This document shows positions 1 through 7,801 of a stretch of DNA of 64,000 nt, piece by piece. Both the position numbers and the translations under genes were made by a program. The stretch's first letter is position 1, and each line of letters begins with the position of its first letter. The DNA comes from a virus. A model generated the notes under the pieces. That model made no database searches. It worked only from the letters and a program-made list of their open reading frames with translations, and was not told the origin of the DNA. Location of the stretch: positions 1 to 64,000 of the IMG/VR virus record IMGVR_UViG_3300023179_000044. One strand, 5' to 3'.

Positions 1-1238
1 TGAAACTTGCCGCAATTACAGGAGCTTCCGGTATTGAAGAAACTATTGTTGACAACATATCTTCAACTGGCTCAACAGCTGGTGCCCAATTTGTTGGAGC
101 AGGTGGTGTTAACACTGCTGGAGCTATATCTACTTCATCTACCATAACTGCTGGTTCAGATATTTCTACCTCCGCATATTTAAAATCCAACTACTCATCT
201 GGAAATGAAGGTGGAGAGATATTTTTAGCAGCACCTGCTGCCGCTAACACCTCGATAACTAATGGTGTAACTATTGACGTCTACCAAAATAAATTAAGGT
301 TTTTTGAGCAAGGTGGCTCTGCCCGTGGTTTCTACATTGATATAACTACTGGAGGTGCTGGTGTAGGAACTAACTTAGTTGGCGGAGGTGGCGGTGGAAC
401 TACTACATATGGTTTAACTATTGGAACAACTGGTCTTACTGCTACATCTGGAACAAGCCCATTTAATGGTTCAGCTGCTGTAACTGTTGACATTGATACT
501 ACTAAAGTCCCGACACTTTCAGCAAATAACGTACTTACTGGCTCTTTGACTTTAAGACAAGGTAGCACCACTGCTAGTACCGCTCCATTGTATTTTAACG
601 CAACTGGAACTAGCATTTTGACCACACCAGTAAGCGGTGCATTGGAATATGATTCCATTGTTTTTTATAAAACAGCAAACACTACTCCTGGTAGGGCATT
701 AGATACACAAAGTTATTATTACATTCACAACTCCACATATAACCTTGATTTTTCCGGTGCTGCAACTGCGCAAAGTATTCTGGGTGGAACAACCACTGGT
801 ATTACATTAGCTGCCGGAACCACATATGAATTTGAGTTGTATGTAGCAGTTCAACATCAATATGTTAGCAGCACTTCAATGGCTTTAAGTCATGGTTGGA
901 CTGCAACTACTGTAAGTGGGGCACCTACAACATCATTTATTCAATATCTTGATTATTCAAATAATACAACAGGATTTACCACTGCGGCGACTAAATCCTC
1001 TGTTAGAACCACTACAACTACAGTCACTATTTCGACAGCAATAACTACGGGCTCTAGATACTCAATTTATATTGGCAAAGGAACTATCAGAGTTACTGGA
1101 ACCGGGACTGTCAAAGTGTATCCTCACATTGTTTCTTCGGCTATTGGAGACAACGCAGTGGCTATACAAACTGGAACTTATTTAAAACTCACCCCTATCG
1201 GCAATGGAACAGTTACAACTGTAGGAACTTGGGCATAA
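1..1238 (+). CDS. Tail fibre-like structural protein, 5' end outside window
   Basis: The reading frame beginning at base 3 is open from the window edge to the TAA at 1236-1238, so about 411 codons are visible and the true start lies to the left. A start near 546 would cut a continuous frame. The product is rich in Gly, Thr, Ser and Ala with almost no charge, has a poly-Gly hinge near codon 125, and consists of short beta-prone strands such as TYGLTIGTTGLTA. This composition is typical of phage tail fibres and receptor-binding appendages. I recognise no catalytic motif or defined domain. It is on the opposite strand from the main tail operon and is followed by a small overlapping ORF. The tail-appendage role is inference from composition. 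Confidence 0.6.
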   Translation, partial: KLAAITGASGIEETIVDNISSTGSTAGAQFVGAGGVNTAGAISTSSTITAGSDISTSAYLKSNYSSGNEGGEIFLAAPAAANTSITNGVTIDVYQNKLRFFEQGGSARGFYIDITTGGAGVGTNLVGGGGGGTTTYGLTIGTTGLTATSGTSPFNGSAAVTVDIDTTKVPTLSANNVLTGSLTLRQGSTTASTAPLYFNATGTSILTTPVSGALEYDSIVFYKTANTTPGRALDTQSYYYIHNSTYNLDFSGAATAQSILGGTTTGITLAAGTTYEFELYVAVQHQYVSSTSMALSHGWTATTVSGAPTTSFIQYLDYSNNTTGFTTAATKSSVRTTTTTVTISTAITTGSRYSIYIGKGTIRVTGTGTVKVYPHIVSSAIGDNAVAIQTGTYLKLTPIGNGTVTTVGTWA

Positions 1239-1378
1239 TGGATGAAATAAAAGAACTTTTAAATAAATGGAAAGAAGAAGGATTTGTTAATCCAGATTCT
1301 TTAGAAAAAGCACATGACGCTATAGTACTTCTTATAGCTAAAATAGAAGAATTAGAAAATAAAATAGATAATATTTAA
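1238..1378 (+). CDS. Small acidic coiled-coil protein (46 aa)
   Basis: The ATG at 1238 overlaps the last base of the upstream stop (TAATG), a typical arrangement for translational coupling. The product begins MDEIKELLNKWKEEG and ends IEELENKIDNI, two charged amphipathic helices with heptad spacing, so a short coiled coil is likely. It stops at 1376-1378, six bases before the convergent glycosyltransferase gene ends. Its tight coupling to a fibre-like gene suggests a fibre assembly partner or chaperone, but nothing in the sequence proves this. It is short, but the coupling and coding-like composition make it credible. Confidence 0.6.
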   Translation: MDEIKELLNKWKEEGFVNPDSLEKAHDAIVLLIAKIEELENKIDNI

Positions 1379-1383
1379 TTATT

Positions 1384-2145
1384 TTATTGTTTTTCTTCTT
1401 CTTTAGTTTCTTCTTTAACACCGTTTAATTCAAGATCAGAAGCAAATCTTCCAGTAAATATATATTCTCCAGCATGGTCTACTCTCACCCATGGTGCAGC
1501 ATATACTTTCCCGCCCATCGCTATCCATTTACGACAAAAATGGTAGTCCTCGGACAAAAGAATTCCTTCAGGAGTGATGCTTGTTGCAAAAAATTCAGTT
1601 ACCATATTGTCAAATTCAAATTCAGCATTTGAATTATTTAAAGCATATTTAGGACATTCTGGTGCCATTTTTTCAAATACAGAACGCTTAATTGCCATCA
1701 ATCCAGTACCAACAGCAGTGACTTCCATTGGTTCACCAAGTTTTATAAGTGTTTCACCTGGTAACATGTTCATTGCAAAAATTCCAGAATACTGAACTAG
1801 ATCTTCTTTATCATTTAATACAGCTTTTTTAATATTTCTCCAATTTATATTTTTCATTGGATAAATACCACCAATAATATCTTTATCAGCCTGAAGCATT
1901 AGAATGACATCCTCTGTGTTAAATCCTTCATCAGCATCAATAAATAAAAGAACATCAGCTGTGCTATTTAAAAATTCATAAACAAGATTATTTCTTGCTC
2001 TAGTAATTAAACTTTCATTATAAATTTTAGAAAACGAGACTTCATGTCCGAGTTTAACTAGACCAAAAGTAAGAGATAATACACTGTCGGCATAAATTCC
2101 CTTGCAGTTTCCACCATACATCGGAGTTGCAATTCTTACGTGCAT
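1384..2145 (-). CDS. Glycosyltransferase, GT-A type
   Basis: This 253-residue protein starts MHVRIATPMYGGNC and carries LLFIDADEGF, with the DAD at residues 70-72 as the metal/nucleotide-sugar binding DxD motif of GT-A glycosyltransferases. A later ILLSEDYHFCRKW segment matches the acceptor-side (E/D)D motif seen in phage-encoded members that act like processive or Anp1-like enzymes. It probably transfers a sugar to phage DNA bases, a virion protein or a host envelope glycan; the acceptor cannot be read from sequence. The last dozen residues are Glu/Lys-rich. The gene lies downstream of the primase-helicase gene, separated by a strong hairpin, and converges on the small ORF at 1238-1378. Confidence 0.75.
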   Translation of the reverse strand: MHVRIATPMYGGNCKGIYADSVLSLTFGLVKLGHEVSFSKIYNESLITRARNNLVYEFLNSTADVLLFIDADEGFNTEDVILMLQADKDIIGGIYPMKNINWRNIKKAVLNDKEDLVQYSGIFAMNMLPGETLIKLGEPMEVTAVGTGLMAIKRSVFEKMAPECPKYALNNSNAEFEFDNMVTEFFATSITPEGILLSEDYHFCRKWIAMGGKVYAAPWVRVDHAGEYIFTGRFASDLELNGVKEETKEEEKQ

Positions 2146-2175
2146 ATTTAGTATTCCTTTAGATTATTTTTAATC

Positions 2176-2208
2176 GGGGGTTGTTCTATTAAAAATAAAA
2201 CAACCCCC
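2176..2208. terminator. G-rich hairpin between primase-helicase and glycosyltransferase genes
   Basis: GGGGGTTGTT (2176-2185) pairs perfectly with AACAACCCCC (2199-2208). After one C-A mismatch the stem continues with TATT/AATA around a 3-base loop. It lies 50 bases beyond the primase stop on the minus strand. No run of U follows on either strand, so it is either a tailless terminator or a 3' end-protecting structure. Two similar G5-6/C5-6 hairpins occur at 9976-9998 and 35328-35354. Confidence 0.6.
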
Positions 2209-2257
2209 TAAGTTAATGCTTCCTCTCCGAAGCACTTGTACATACTATCATAATATT

Positions 2258-4849
2258 TTAAAAAGTACGTGCAAAACGCGTTGCTGTCATCCAGTCAACT
2301 TCGGTAGATTCAACAATTCTAGGATTTTGAGCCCTATTTTTAACCTCGGCTCTAGCTCCCTGCCCTACAATAGGAAGACCTCTATCTGTAAGTTTACGCT
2401 GGAAAGCAATCTGAGTCATAGGACGCTCGCCTCGTTCATCAGACCACATTCTATAAATAGAATATAACTGCTTAACAAGAACAGAAGCACCCTCAACTTC
2501 TCTAGTTTCTTCATCAAGAAATAGACCAATTCTATCTTCATTTTTACGATATATTTCAGCGGCTTCTTTTACTGCAGAACACCATCCAAGAGGATCACGC
2601 GCACTTGAACCAAGGTACTTAATAGCCCCTTCTACGGCCCAAGCAAGCACTGCAGGAAGACCGCCCTCAGGATCAGCTAAATAAGATTTAAGACCAGGAT
2701 CGGGGCTCTCAGCAACGTTTAACCATGGAATTGGACGAATACGACGCCACATAGCATCATCTGTAATCATTGGTCTGTGGTTGGTTGTAATCCACAATTT
2801 TCCTTGAGCGCGGAATGTAAATGGCTTTTCTCCCGGTGAACGTGCTTGAATAGTAGAAGAACCAGTTAATTGTTTAACTTTATTCTCTTTAAGTCTTTCT
2901 GTTTCTGGTAACTCATCTACCCAAATCATTCTTTTTCCACGAAGTTCAGCCAAATAGTACTGATCAGATGAATTAGATCTACCATCTCCAGCTGCTAAAA
3001 CTTCCGATGATAGGGCACCAGCGTACTGCTCGGTACCTAAAGCTTCAACAATAGTTTCAACAAAAGTATTTTTACCGGCTCCAGGTGGTCCATAAACCAA
3101 GAAAAGAACATCTTGATTGGATAATCCAGTAAGAGTGTATCCAACAGCTTTTTGAATCCAATCTTGAAGTTCTTTGTCTCCACCAGTTGCAAAATTTATA
3201 AATTCTTCCCATCGGACATTTCTAAGTCCAGGAGTGTAAGAAACTGGTGCCCGCTTTGTTATATATAAATCAGGTTTTCCTCGTAAAAGTTCTCCAGTTT
3301 TTAAATCAATTACTCCATTTAAAACACCAAGAAGGTTCTCATCTCCATCCCATCGTTCAACACCAACAACAACTCTAGGATCAGAATTTGCACTAGTTAT
3401 CATATTGTTAATACGGCTATTAGATTTTGCCTGATTAGCCCATTTAATTACATCTTGCTTTTTTTGTTGCTCATCTTCTCCGTAGTTTCCAACTTCACTA
3501 GCAATAACAGGTGCAATTCTTTTAGCAAGTTCTTGTAACTCTAGACTTTCTGCATCAGGACGCCAGTATGTTCCATCCCAATGAAACCAACCAAGTCCAG
3601 GAGTGTATCTAATTGCTGAACCATATGTGTCAACTAATCTACGACCGTTACCAACATCAGTTAAAGTACGATGCCCAGGAAGTCCACCATCTTCTTCAGA
3701 AATAGCATCTAGGTCTTTAGGTAGATCAAGATTTCCATTATTAGAAGCATCGGATACAGACATACCATCTTCAACTAATTTAGTAACAGAGATTCCAACA
3801 CTATTAGCTGTAGATCTAGTTTCTTCAGATGAATTTTCAGCCCAGTCTTTCCCCTGAGAAGCAACCCACGCGCTAAGCCCCGGCCATGATCTATCAATTT
3901 TTGGACTTGAAGCAACGAAATCGATTGCTCGATGAACATGCATTAACAGTGAGTTTGTGCCCTCTAGTTCCATAGGTGGACGAACCATTTCATGATTAAA
4001 TCTAATCATCATCGATTCAATTAATAATCTAGAGTCTTGAGTAGTTCCAAACTTATTTGCTAAAGCACATGCAAGTCGGTAAATCTCTACGGCACGATGG
4101 CCCTCATCAATTCCTTCTTCAAGCACTTTTTGAATATCAACACGTTCACCAGCAAACTCTAGTTCACTAACCCAATCCCAGTTACCATCTTTATATGAAG
4201 AAGATGAAGAAGATCTAAGAGATTTTGCTCTTAATACGGATAAAAGTTCTTCAGGAGCCTCGGCAATTTCAATTTCCCATGGCGCATGGCCCGGCTTCCA
4301 GTCATATGAAGTACCAGAAAAGTGCCTTGACGGAGCAATAAGAATATAACCATTGTGCTTGATATCAATGCCTTTAAGACCCTCTTTAGCTAAATTTCCC
4401 AAAAACTTTTCATTTGGATCACAACGATATATTAAGTGACGACCACGGACAACTCTACCTTTGACATTATATTCACCAGTAATTGCTTCTACTGTTGGTG
4501 GTAAATTACCCTCAGCACGAGATTCTAATATGTCAAATGACTCATCTCCGCCAGAACGAGGATCAATATCTATAGCAAAAAATCCAGATGGCTTACAAAA
4601 TACACCAATATTGTATTCAGGATTTTGTTGCCACCAAATACCAACCTGAGTTAAATCGGATGTTGCTTCCGTATTCCAGTTATATAAAGCTGGATGCTTT
4701 CCAACATCTTTAGAATCCCCGTGCGGTTTTCCACAAGTACATCTACCATCAGATATGCCATGAACAGGAAGTAAAATCCATCCTTGTTTTGCGTACCATT
4801 CGGCTCCCTTTGCTAAACGTCCACTATCAGCGTTGTTAGAATTGCTCAT
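2258..4849 (-). CDS. Primase-polymerase / D5-family helicase fusion
   Basis: This 863-residue protein is a replication initiation enzyme that should make primers and unwind DNA at the fork. The N-terminal prim-pol (AEP) domain spans roughly residues 15-205. It has the metal-binding D-I-D at 94-96 within FFAIDIDPRSGGD, and a Cys-rich patch (C37, C39, H43) followed by GKHP. The C-terminal half is a D5/P4-type SF3 helicase: a D5_N-like segment with FHWDGTYWRPD near 422-432, Walker A GPPGAGKN at 587-594, Walker B MIWVDE at 641-646, and a downstream WITTNHRP sensor segment. A Ser-rich linker (212-218) separates early subdomains. The ATG at 4849 has a GGAGAG Shine-Dalgarno and a candidate promoter upstream. 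It is first gene of a leftward unit ending at the hairpin at 2176-2208. Confidence 0.93.
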   Translation of the reverse strand: MSNSNNADSGRLAKGAEWYAKQGWILLPVHGISDGRCTCGKPHGDSKDVGKHPALYNWNTEATSDLTQVGIWWQQNPEYNIGVFCKPSGFFAIDIDPRSGGDESFDILESRAEGNLPPTVEAITGEYNVKGRVVRGRHLIYRCDPNEKFLGNLAKEGLKGIDIKHNGYILIAPSRHFSGTSYDWKPGHAPWEIEIAEAPEELLSVLRAKSLRSSSSSSYKDGNWDWVSELEFAGERVDIQKVLEEGIDEGHRAVEIYRLACALANKFGTTQDSRLLIESMMIRFNHEMVRPPMELEGTNSLLMHVHRAIDFVASSPKIDRSWPGLSAWVASQGKDWAENSSEETRSTANSVGISVTKLVEDGMSVSDASNNGNLDLPKDLDAISEEDGGLPGHRTLTDVGNGRRLVDTYGSAIRYTPGLGWFHWDGTYWRPDAESLELQELAKRIAPVIASEVGNYGEDEQQKKQDVIKWANQAKSNSRINNMITSANSDPRVVVGVERWDGDENLLGVLNGVIDLKTGELLRGKPDLYITKRAPVSYTPGLRNVRWEEFINFATGGDKELQDWIQKAVGYTLTGLSNQDVLFLVYGPPGAGKNTFVETIVEALGTEQYAGALSSEVLAAGDGRSNSSDQYYLAELRGKRMIWVDELPETERLKENKVKQLTGSSTIQARSPGEKPFTFRAQGKLWITTNHRPMITDDAMWRRIRPIPWLNVAESPDPGLKSYLADPEGGLPAVLAWAVEGAIKYLGSSARDPLGWCSAVKEAAEIYRKNEDRIGLFLDEETREVEGASVLVKQLYSIYRMWSDERGERPMTQIAFQRKLTDRGLPIVGQGARAEVKNRAQNPRIVESTEVDWMTATRFARTF

Positions 4850-4862
4850 ATATAAAGTCTCT

Positions 4863-4950
4863 CCAATAAGTCGGTGTCAAAAGTTTACACTCAAAAATAA
4901 ACGAGTGCAAGTTAAATTAATAAAATGGTAAAAATACCTAGACTTATTGG
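4863..4950. repeat. 10-bp inverted repeat framing the divergent control region
   Basis: CCAATAAGTC (4863-4872) and GACTTATTGG (4941-4950) are exact reverse complements 68 bases apart. One arm includes the GG of the primase ribosome binding site; the other lies about 100 bases before the rightward gene at 5049. Both sit in the only sizeable non-coding region of the replication side. They could be operator half-sites for a shared repressor or activator, or part of an origin. Confidence 0.45.
4882..4910 (-). promoter_or_regulatory. Candidate promoter for the primase-helicase gene
   Basis: On the minus strand TTGCAC (4905-4910) is followed after exactly 17 bases by TAAACT (4882-4887), a fair match to a sigma-70-like -35/-10 pair. 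The implied start would give a leader of about 25 bases before the ATG at 4849. It lies between the two arms of the 10-bp inverted repeat at 4863-4950. Confidence 0.4.
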
Positions 4951-4975
4951 CGTCTCAAACTAACAAGTTCGTCAA

Positions 4976-5002
4976 ATAAGGGCGACCCTTATAGGGTAAA
5001 AT
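4976..5002 (+). promoter_or_regulatory. Overlapping hairpins plus GGTAAAAT promoter-like element
   Basis: ATAAGGG (4976-4982) and CCCTTAT (4986-4992) form a perfect 7-bp stem with a 3-base loop. ACCCT (4985-4989) can instead pair with AGGGT (4993-4997), so two mutually exclusive hairpins share the CCCTT strand. GGTAAAAT follows at 4995-5002, 46 bases before the ATG at 5049. It matches the element seen before three minus-strand genes (30623, 37523, 51114). I read it as a -10-like promoter with an operator or attenuator fold; this is inference. Confidence 0.4.
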
Positions 5003-5048
5003 AAGAAAAGCAAATCTAATTGCTTCCTAGAGAGTTCCATTATAAACG

Positions 5049-5390
5049 ATGACAACAGAGCTTATTTTTACAATTGCCGCAGTTATAACAGCACTCGGAG
5101 TTATTTTTGGTGCAGTCTACTCAGTATATAGGGTAGTTAATAGAATTGGCGAAGCCCTGGGAACCGATTCTGCAGGGAGAAGTATTTCAGACCGACTAAA
5201 TAGGGTTGAACATCAATTATGGGAAAATGGTGGAACATCTCTTGCTGACAGAGTAAATAATATTGAAGCTCATGTTTTAAAAACTACCACAGAAATTGAA
5301 ATAATCAAGGCTTTTGTTATAGGAAATACAACAGTAAGTGTAGAAACATCACCAGTTACAAAATCCAGAAAAAAACCTTCATCTAAATAA
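5049..5390 (+). CDS. Small membrane protein with coiled coil, holin-like
   Basis: The 113-residue product has one hydrophobic segment at residues 5-27 (LIFTIAAVITALGVIFGAVY), an amphipathic middle with heptad-like spacing, and a basic Ser/Lys-rich tail ending KSRKKPSSK. A single N-terminal membrane helix followed by a charged soluble tail resembles the DUF2746-type and holin-like proteins of actinophages. No endolysin gene lies next to it in the window, so a lysis role is not supported by context. It heads a rightward unit with a DNA-binding protein and a phosphoesterase, so a membrane-anchoring role is an alternative. Shine-Dalgarno is weak (AGAGAG about 11 bases upstream). Confidence 0.5.
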   Translation: MTTELIFTIAAVITALGVIFGAVYSVYRVVNRIGEALGTDSAGRSISDRLNRVEHQLWENGGTSLADRVNNIEAHVLKTTTEIEIIKAFVIGNTTVSVETSPVTKSRKKPSSK

Positions 5391-5393
5391 AAA

Positions 5394-5432
5394 TAGTACT
5401 ATACTAAAAGACATAAAAGACATAAACGACCT
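5394..5432 (+). repeat. Palindrome and three 9-bp direct repeats before the small DNA-binding gene
   Basis: TAGTACTA (5394-5401) is an 8-bp palindrome overlapping TATACT, a -10-like hexamer. It is followed by AAAAGACAT twice in tandem (5406-5414, 5415-5423) and a diverged third copy AAACGACCT (5424-5432). The repeats end 11 bases before the ATG at 5444. They look like short iterons or operator subsites and may be bound by the gene's own product. Confidence 0.35.
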
Positions 5433-5443
5433 AAGGAAGAGTA

Positions 5444-5713
5444 ATGTCACTATCTGACAAATTATCTGCAGCCGCTACAGAAGTACCAATTCGATTTTGC
5501 AAAATAGGATCATTGTTAAATAGCGGAAGTCCACTTTTAGAACAAGATAGATTAAATTTAAAATCTGTACTTGAAGTAGATGAAAATGATCCATCAAGAA
5601 TAAATAATTCAACTATTGGCCGTATTCTTCGTGAAGAGGGGTATGATATCAGTAACAGTGCAGTTGATCGTCATCGTAGAAACGACTGCCCATGTAGTAG
5701 AACGGCAAAATAA
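5444..5713 (+). CDS. Small putative DNA-binding (HTH) protein
   Basis: The product is 89 residues. The C-terminal half, around residues 55-82 (STIGRILREEGYDISNSAVD), has the helix-turn-helix look of proteins that pick DNA targets, ending in DRHRR and a CPC motif. The N-terminus MSLSDKL resembles the MGLSEKL start of the next gene, which begins one base after this stop. A Shine-Dalgarno AAGGAAGAG lies 5 bases before the ATG. It may be a regulator, a small terminase-like adaptor or a partner of the phosphoesterase; I do not recognise a named family. Confidence 0.5.
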   Translation: MSLSDKLSAAATEVPIRFCKIGSLLNSGSPLLEQDRLNLKSVLEVDENDPSRINNSTIGRILREEGYDISNSAVDRHRRNDCPCSRTAK

Positions 5714-5714
5714 A

Positions 5715-6914
5715 ATGGGATTATCAGAAAAATTAGATAATTTATCAAGTCCTGGAAAATCAGGATCAGACATAAAATCATTAAATATTCCAGAAGACTG
5801 GCGTCCACGTATGGATATAGATACATCCAAAGGTGGATTTTTAATTTCACAGCCAAGATTGTCTTCGGAAATTCCAGATGCATCAAGCTTAATTAAAGAG
5901 TTTGGATTAGATCCAAATGATTGGATTATTTCCTCAATGAGACATGGAAAATGGCAAAGATATGACGGAGAATTTCTCGAGTCAATCAGAGTTAATTTAA
6001 TTCCAAGTGGGATTATTAAAAATGATCAATTAGATGTTGAAAAATTAGTTGATGAAATTAAAAAATGGAGACCAGCAGCTGGAATTAAACCAGCGACTGG
6101 AACAGGTGCTTATGGAGTATTCCCTAGTGATCAACAGATTGGTAAAAAAGCTGGAGGACAAGGAACTCAACAATCAATAGATAGACTTTTATATTTAACA
6201 GAATCAGCTGTTACTAAATTTAATGGTTATAAAAAAATGGGACTATCTTTTGGAACTATTGTTTTAGGATTACCAGGAGATCACGTAGAAGGAAATGTTT
6301 CTCAGGGTGGACGACTGCAAGGTCAAGCATCATCTGATTTAGGTCTTACTGAGCAAGTACGCGTTGCACGTCGCTTACTTATGGCACAAATTAAAGCACT
6401 AGCACCACTAGCTGAACGTATGATAGTTCCAGTAATTAATGGAAATCATGACGAGGTAACTCGTCAAGTTTCAGCCGACCCATCTGACGGCTGGAATGTT
6501 GAAATAGCTTCAGCAGTACAAGATGCATGCGCTGAAAATCCCTCATTACAGCATATTGAATTTAGATTTCCTTCATCAGGTCATCAAACTTTAACAACTG
6601 AAATTTGTGGAACCCATATTGGAATGTTTCATGGACATCAAGCAAATCAAAATAATGTTTTAAAATATTTATCTGGACAAGCTGCAGGTCAAACTGCTCT
6701 AGGTTTAGCTGATATATGGATTTCTGGTCATTTCCATAATTTTAGAAGCATGGATATAGGAGATAGATTATGGCTTCAATGTCCAACAACTGATCCAGGA
6801 TCAGAGTGGTTTAGAGATAGGCAAGGACTAGAATCAAAACCTGGACTTTTAACACTGGCATTCGGTGGAGATTTTGATCCAAGAGAATATATAAGTGTAA
6901 TACCAGTTAAATAA
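5715..6914 (+). CDS. Calcineurin-like metallophosphoesterase (Mre11/SbcD-like nuclease)
   Basis: The start is placed at the ATG at 5715, one base after the previous stop; a longer frame from 5616 would run through the preceding gene and is rejected. The 399-residue product has an N-terminal 175 residues of unknown function. The two-metal phosphoesterase core follows: GDHVEGN (188-194), GNHDE (243-247), FHGHQ (305-309) and SGHFHN (338-343). These are the D/H/N ligands of the calcineurin-like superfamily. A DNA exonuclease or endonuclease role like Mre11/SbcD is usual for phage members with this motif set, but no SbcC/Rad50-type ATPase is in the window. A different phosphodiester substrate is possible. 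Confidence 0.8.
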   Translation: MGLSEKLDNLSSPGKSGSDIKSLNIPEDWRPRMDIDTSKGGFLISQPRLSSEIPDASSLIKEFGLDPNDWIISSMRHGKWQRYDGEFLESIRVNLIPSGIIKNDQLDVEKLVDEIKKWRPAAGIKPATGTGAYGVFPSDQQIGKKAGGQGTQQSIDRLLYLTESAVTKFNGYKKMGLSFGTIVLGLPGDHVEGNVSQGGRLQGQASSDLGLTEQVRVARRLLMAQIKALAPLAERMIVPVINGNHDEVTRQVSADPSDGWNVEIASAVQDACAENPSLQHIEFRFPSSGHQTLTTEICGTHIGMFHGHQANQNNVLKYLSGQAAGQTALGLADIWISGHFHNFRSMDIGDRLWLQCPTTDPGSEWFRDRQGLESKPGLLTLAFGGDFDPREYISVIPVK

Positions 6915-6933
6915 AATTTTAATAATTTAAAAT

Positions 6934-7395
6934 TTATTTTTTATATTTTCTATTTTCCTGAGAATGGTATGCTTCAACAGCATTTGCACTAGTCCTACTT
7001 TGCCAACTAAATAAACAATTAGAGCATTCGACCATTTTCATAGTTGACCATCTTCCTCCCGATGGTCTAGAAATTGTTTTTGTAGCTAAGAATTTTGTTT
7101 TTGATTTACAAAAAGGACATAAAGGAAATCGATTATGCCTCATTTCTTGACCTTCCCAATTAACGGAAAGAGTTCTACGAATTTGTTTGTAGTTTAATCC
7201 CCCCCAAATTCCCCATAGTTGTTTGCTATCAAGTGCCCACCTTAGACATTCTTTTCTTACAGGGCATACATCGCATAATTTTAAAGCAGGATATTGCTGA
7301 GAGGGTTTATTTGCAAAAAAATTTTTTAAAAGATCTTTATTTTCTGGTTTTCCACATTCAGCATCTTGCTCCCAGTCTTGAAACTCATTTAACAT
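6934..7395 (-). CDS. WhiB-like iron-sulfur regulator with C-terminal zinc ribbon
   Basis: The start is set at the ATG at 7395, which has GGAG six bases upstream and overlaps the previous gene by 11 bases. A start at 7410 lacks such a site. Residues 8-75 have the complete WhiB signature: C14, C41-x2-C44-x5-C50 for the [4Fe-4S] cluster, then WGIWGGL (61-67). WhiB proteins bind the sigma factor region 4 and DNA to control transcription, and phage copies (for example WhiBTM4) interfere with host WhiB. Unusually, a second metal site follows: CPFC and, some 30 residues on, CSNC, a zinc-ribbon arrangement. The protein is therefore longer (153 aa) than standard WhiB. Expression is probably coupled to the gene at 7385-7735. 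Confidence 0.9.
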   Translation of the reverse strand: MLNEFQDWEQDAECGKPENKDLLKNFFANKPSQQYPALKLCDVCPVRKECLRWALDSKQLWGIWGGLNYKQIRRTLSVNWEGQEMRHNRFPLCPFCKSKTKFLATKTISRPSGGRWSTMKMVECSNCLFSWQSRTSANAVEAYHSQENRKYKK

Positions 7396-7735
7396 TAAAA
7401 ATCTCCACATAGGTTATTGGAGTAATATTTGTTAAATTATCTTCAATTTCTGATAAACCATCTTTATTACAAATATATTGTTTCTCAGATAAGGAAGAAT
7501 ATCCTATATATGATTGATTACAAACTCCAGAAGCAATTAAAAAGAATCCATCAGATAAAGATTGAGATATTCCTTCACGCTGAATAGAAGAAGCTAAAGC
7601 TTTTCTTACAATTTCATGCTCAATATCAACATGATCTTCGGTATAAAAAACTATAGACCCTTTATCAGATAATAGGGATTCTTCATCATCCCATATAAAC
7701 CAAAGGGATTCACCAATTCTTGAATCTTTACTCAT
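7385..7735 (-). CDS. Hypothetical protein, 116 aa, coupled to WhiB
   Basis: I do not recognise a family. The product is acidic, starts MSKDSRIGESLWFIWDDEES and has alternating hydrophobic strands in its second half (FFLIASGVCNQSYIGYSS). It lacks membrane segments and a signal peptide. Its final 11 bases overlap the start of the WhiB gene, so the two are almost certainly co-translated and may act together. It is first in a two-gene leftward unit preceded by the inverted repeat at 7769-7801. Confidence 0.6.
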   Translation of the reverse strand: MSKDSRIGESLWFIWDDEESLLSDKGSIVFYTEDHVDIEHEIVRKALASSIQREGISQSLSDGFFLIASGVCNQSYIGYSSLSEKQYICNKDGLSEIEDNLTNITPITYVEIFNVK

Positions 7736-7768
7736 GTAAAGATTTTACAATAAAGTTATATTTTAGTG

Positions 7769-7801
7769 CAGTATAGTTACCGTAAATTACAAATTATACT
7801 G
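7769..7801. promoter_or_regulatory. Inverted repeat and -10-like element before the WhiB unit
   Basis: CAGTATA (7769-7775) and TATACTG (7795-7801) are perfect inverted copies with a 19-base spacer. Read on the minus strand the first arm supplies TATACT, a five-of-six -10 match, about 35 bases ahead of the ATG at 7735. The second arm overlaps the stop of the upstream gene. It may be a promoter with an operator for the WhiB-containing unit. The -35 region is poor. Confidence 0.35.

Noticed and set aside
5616-5714. Upstream start for the metallophosphoesterase (432 aa)
   Set aside because: The extra 33 codons run through the HTH gene in another frame, while ATG 5715 lies one base after its stop and gives the conserved MGLSEKL start.
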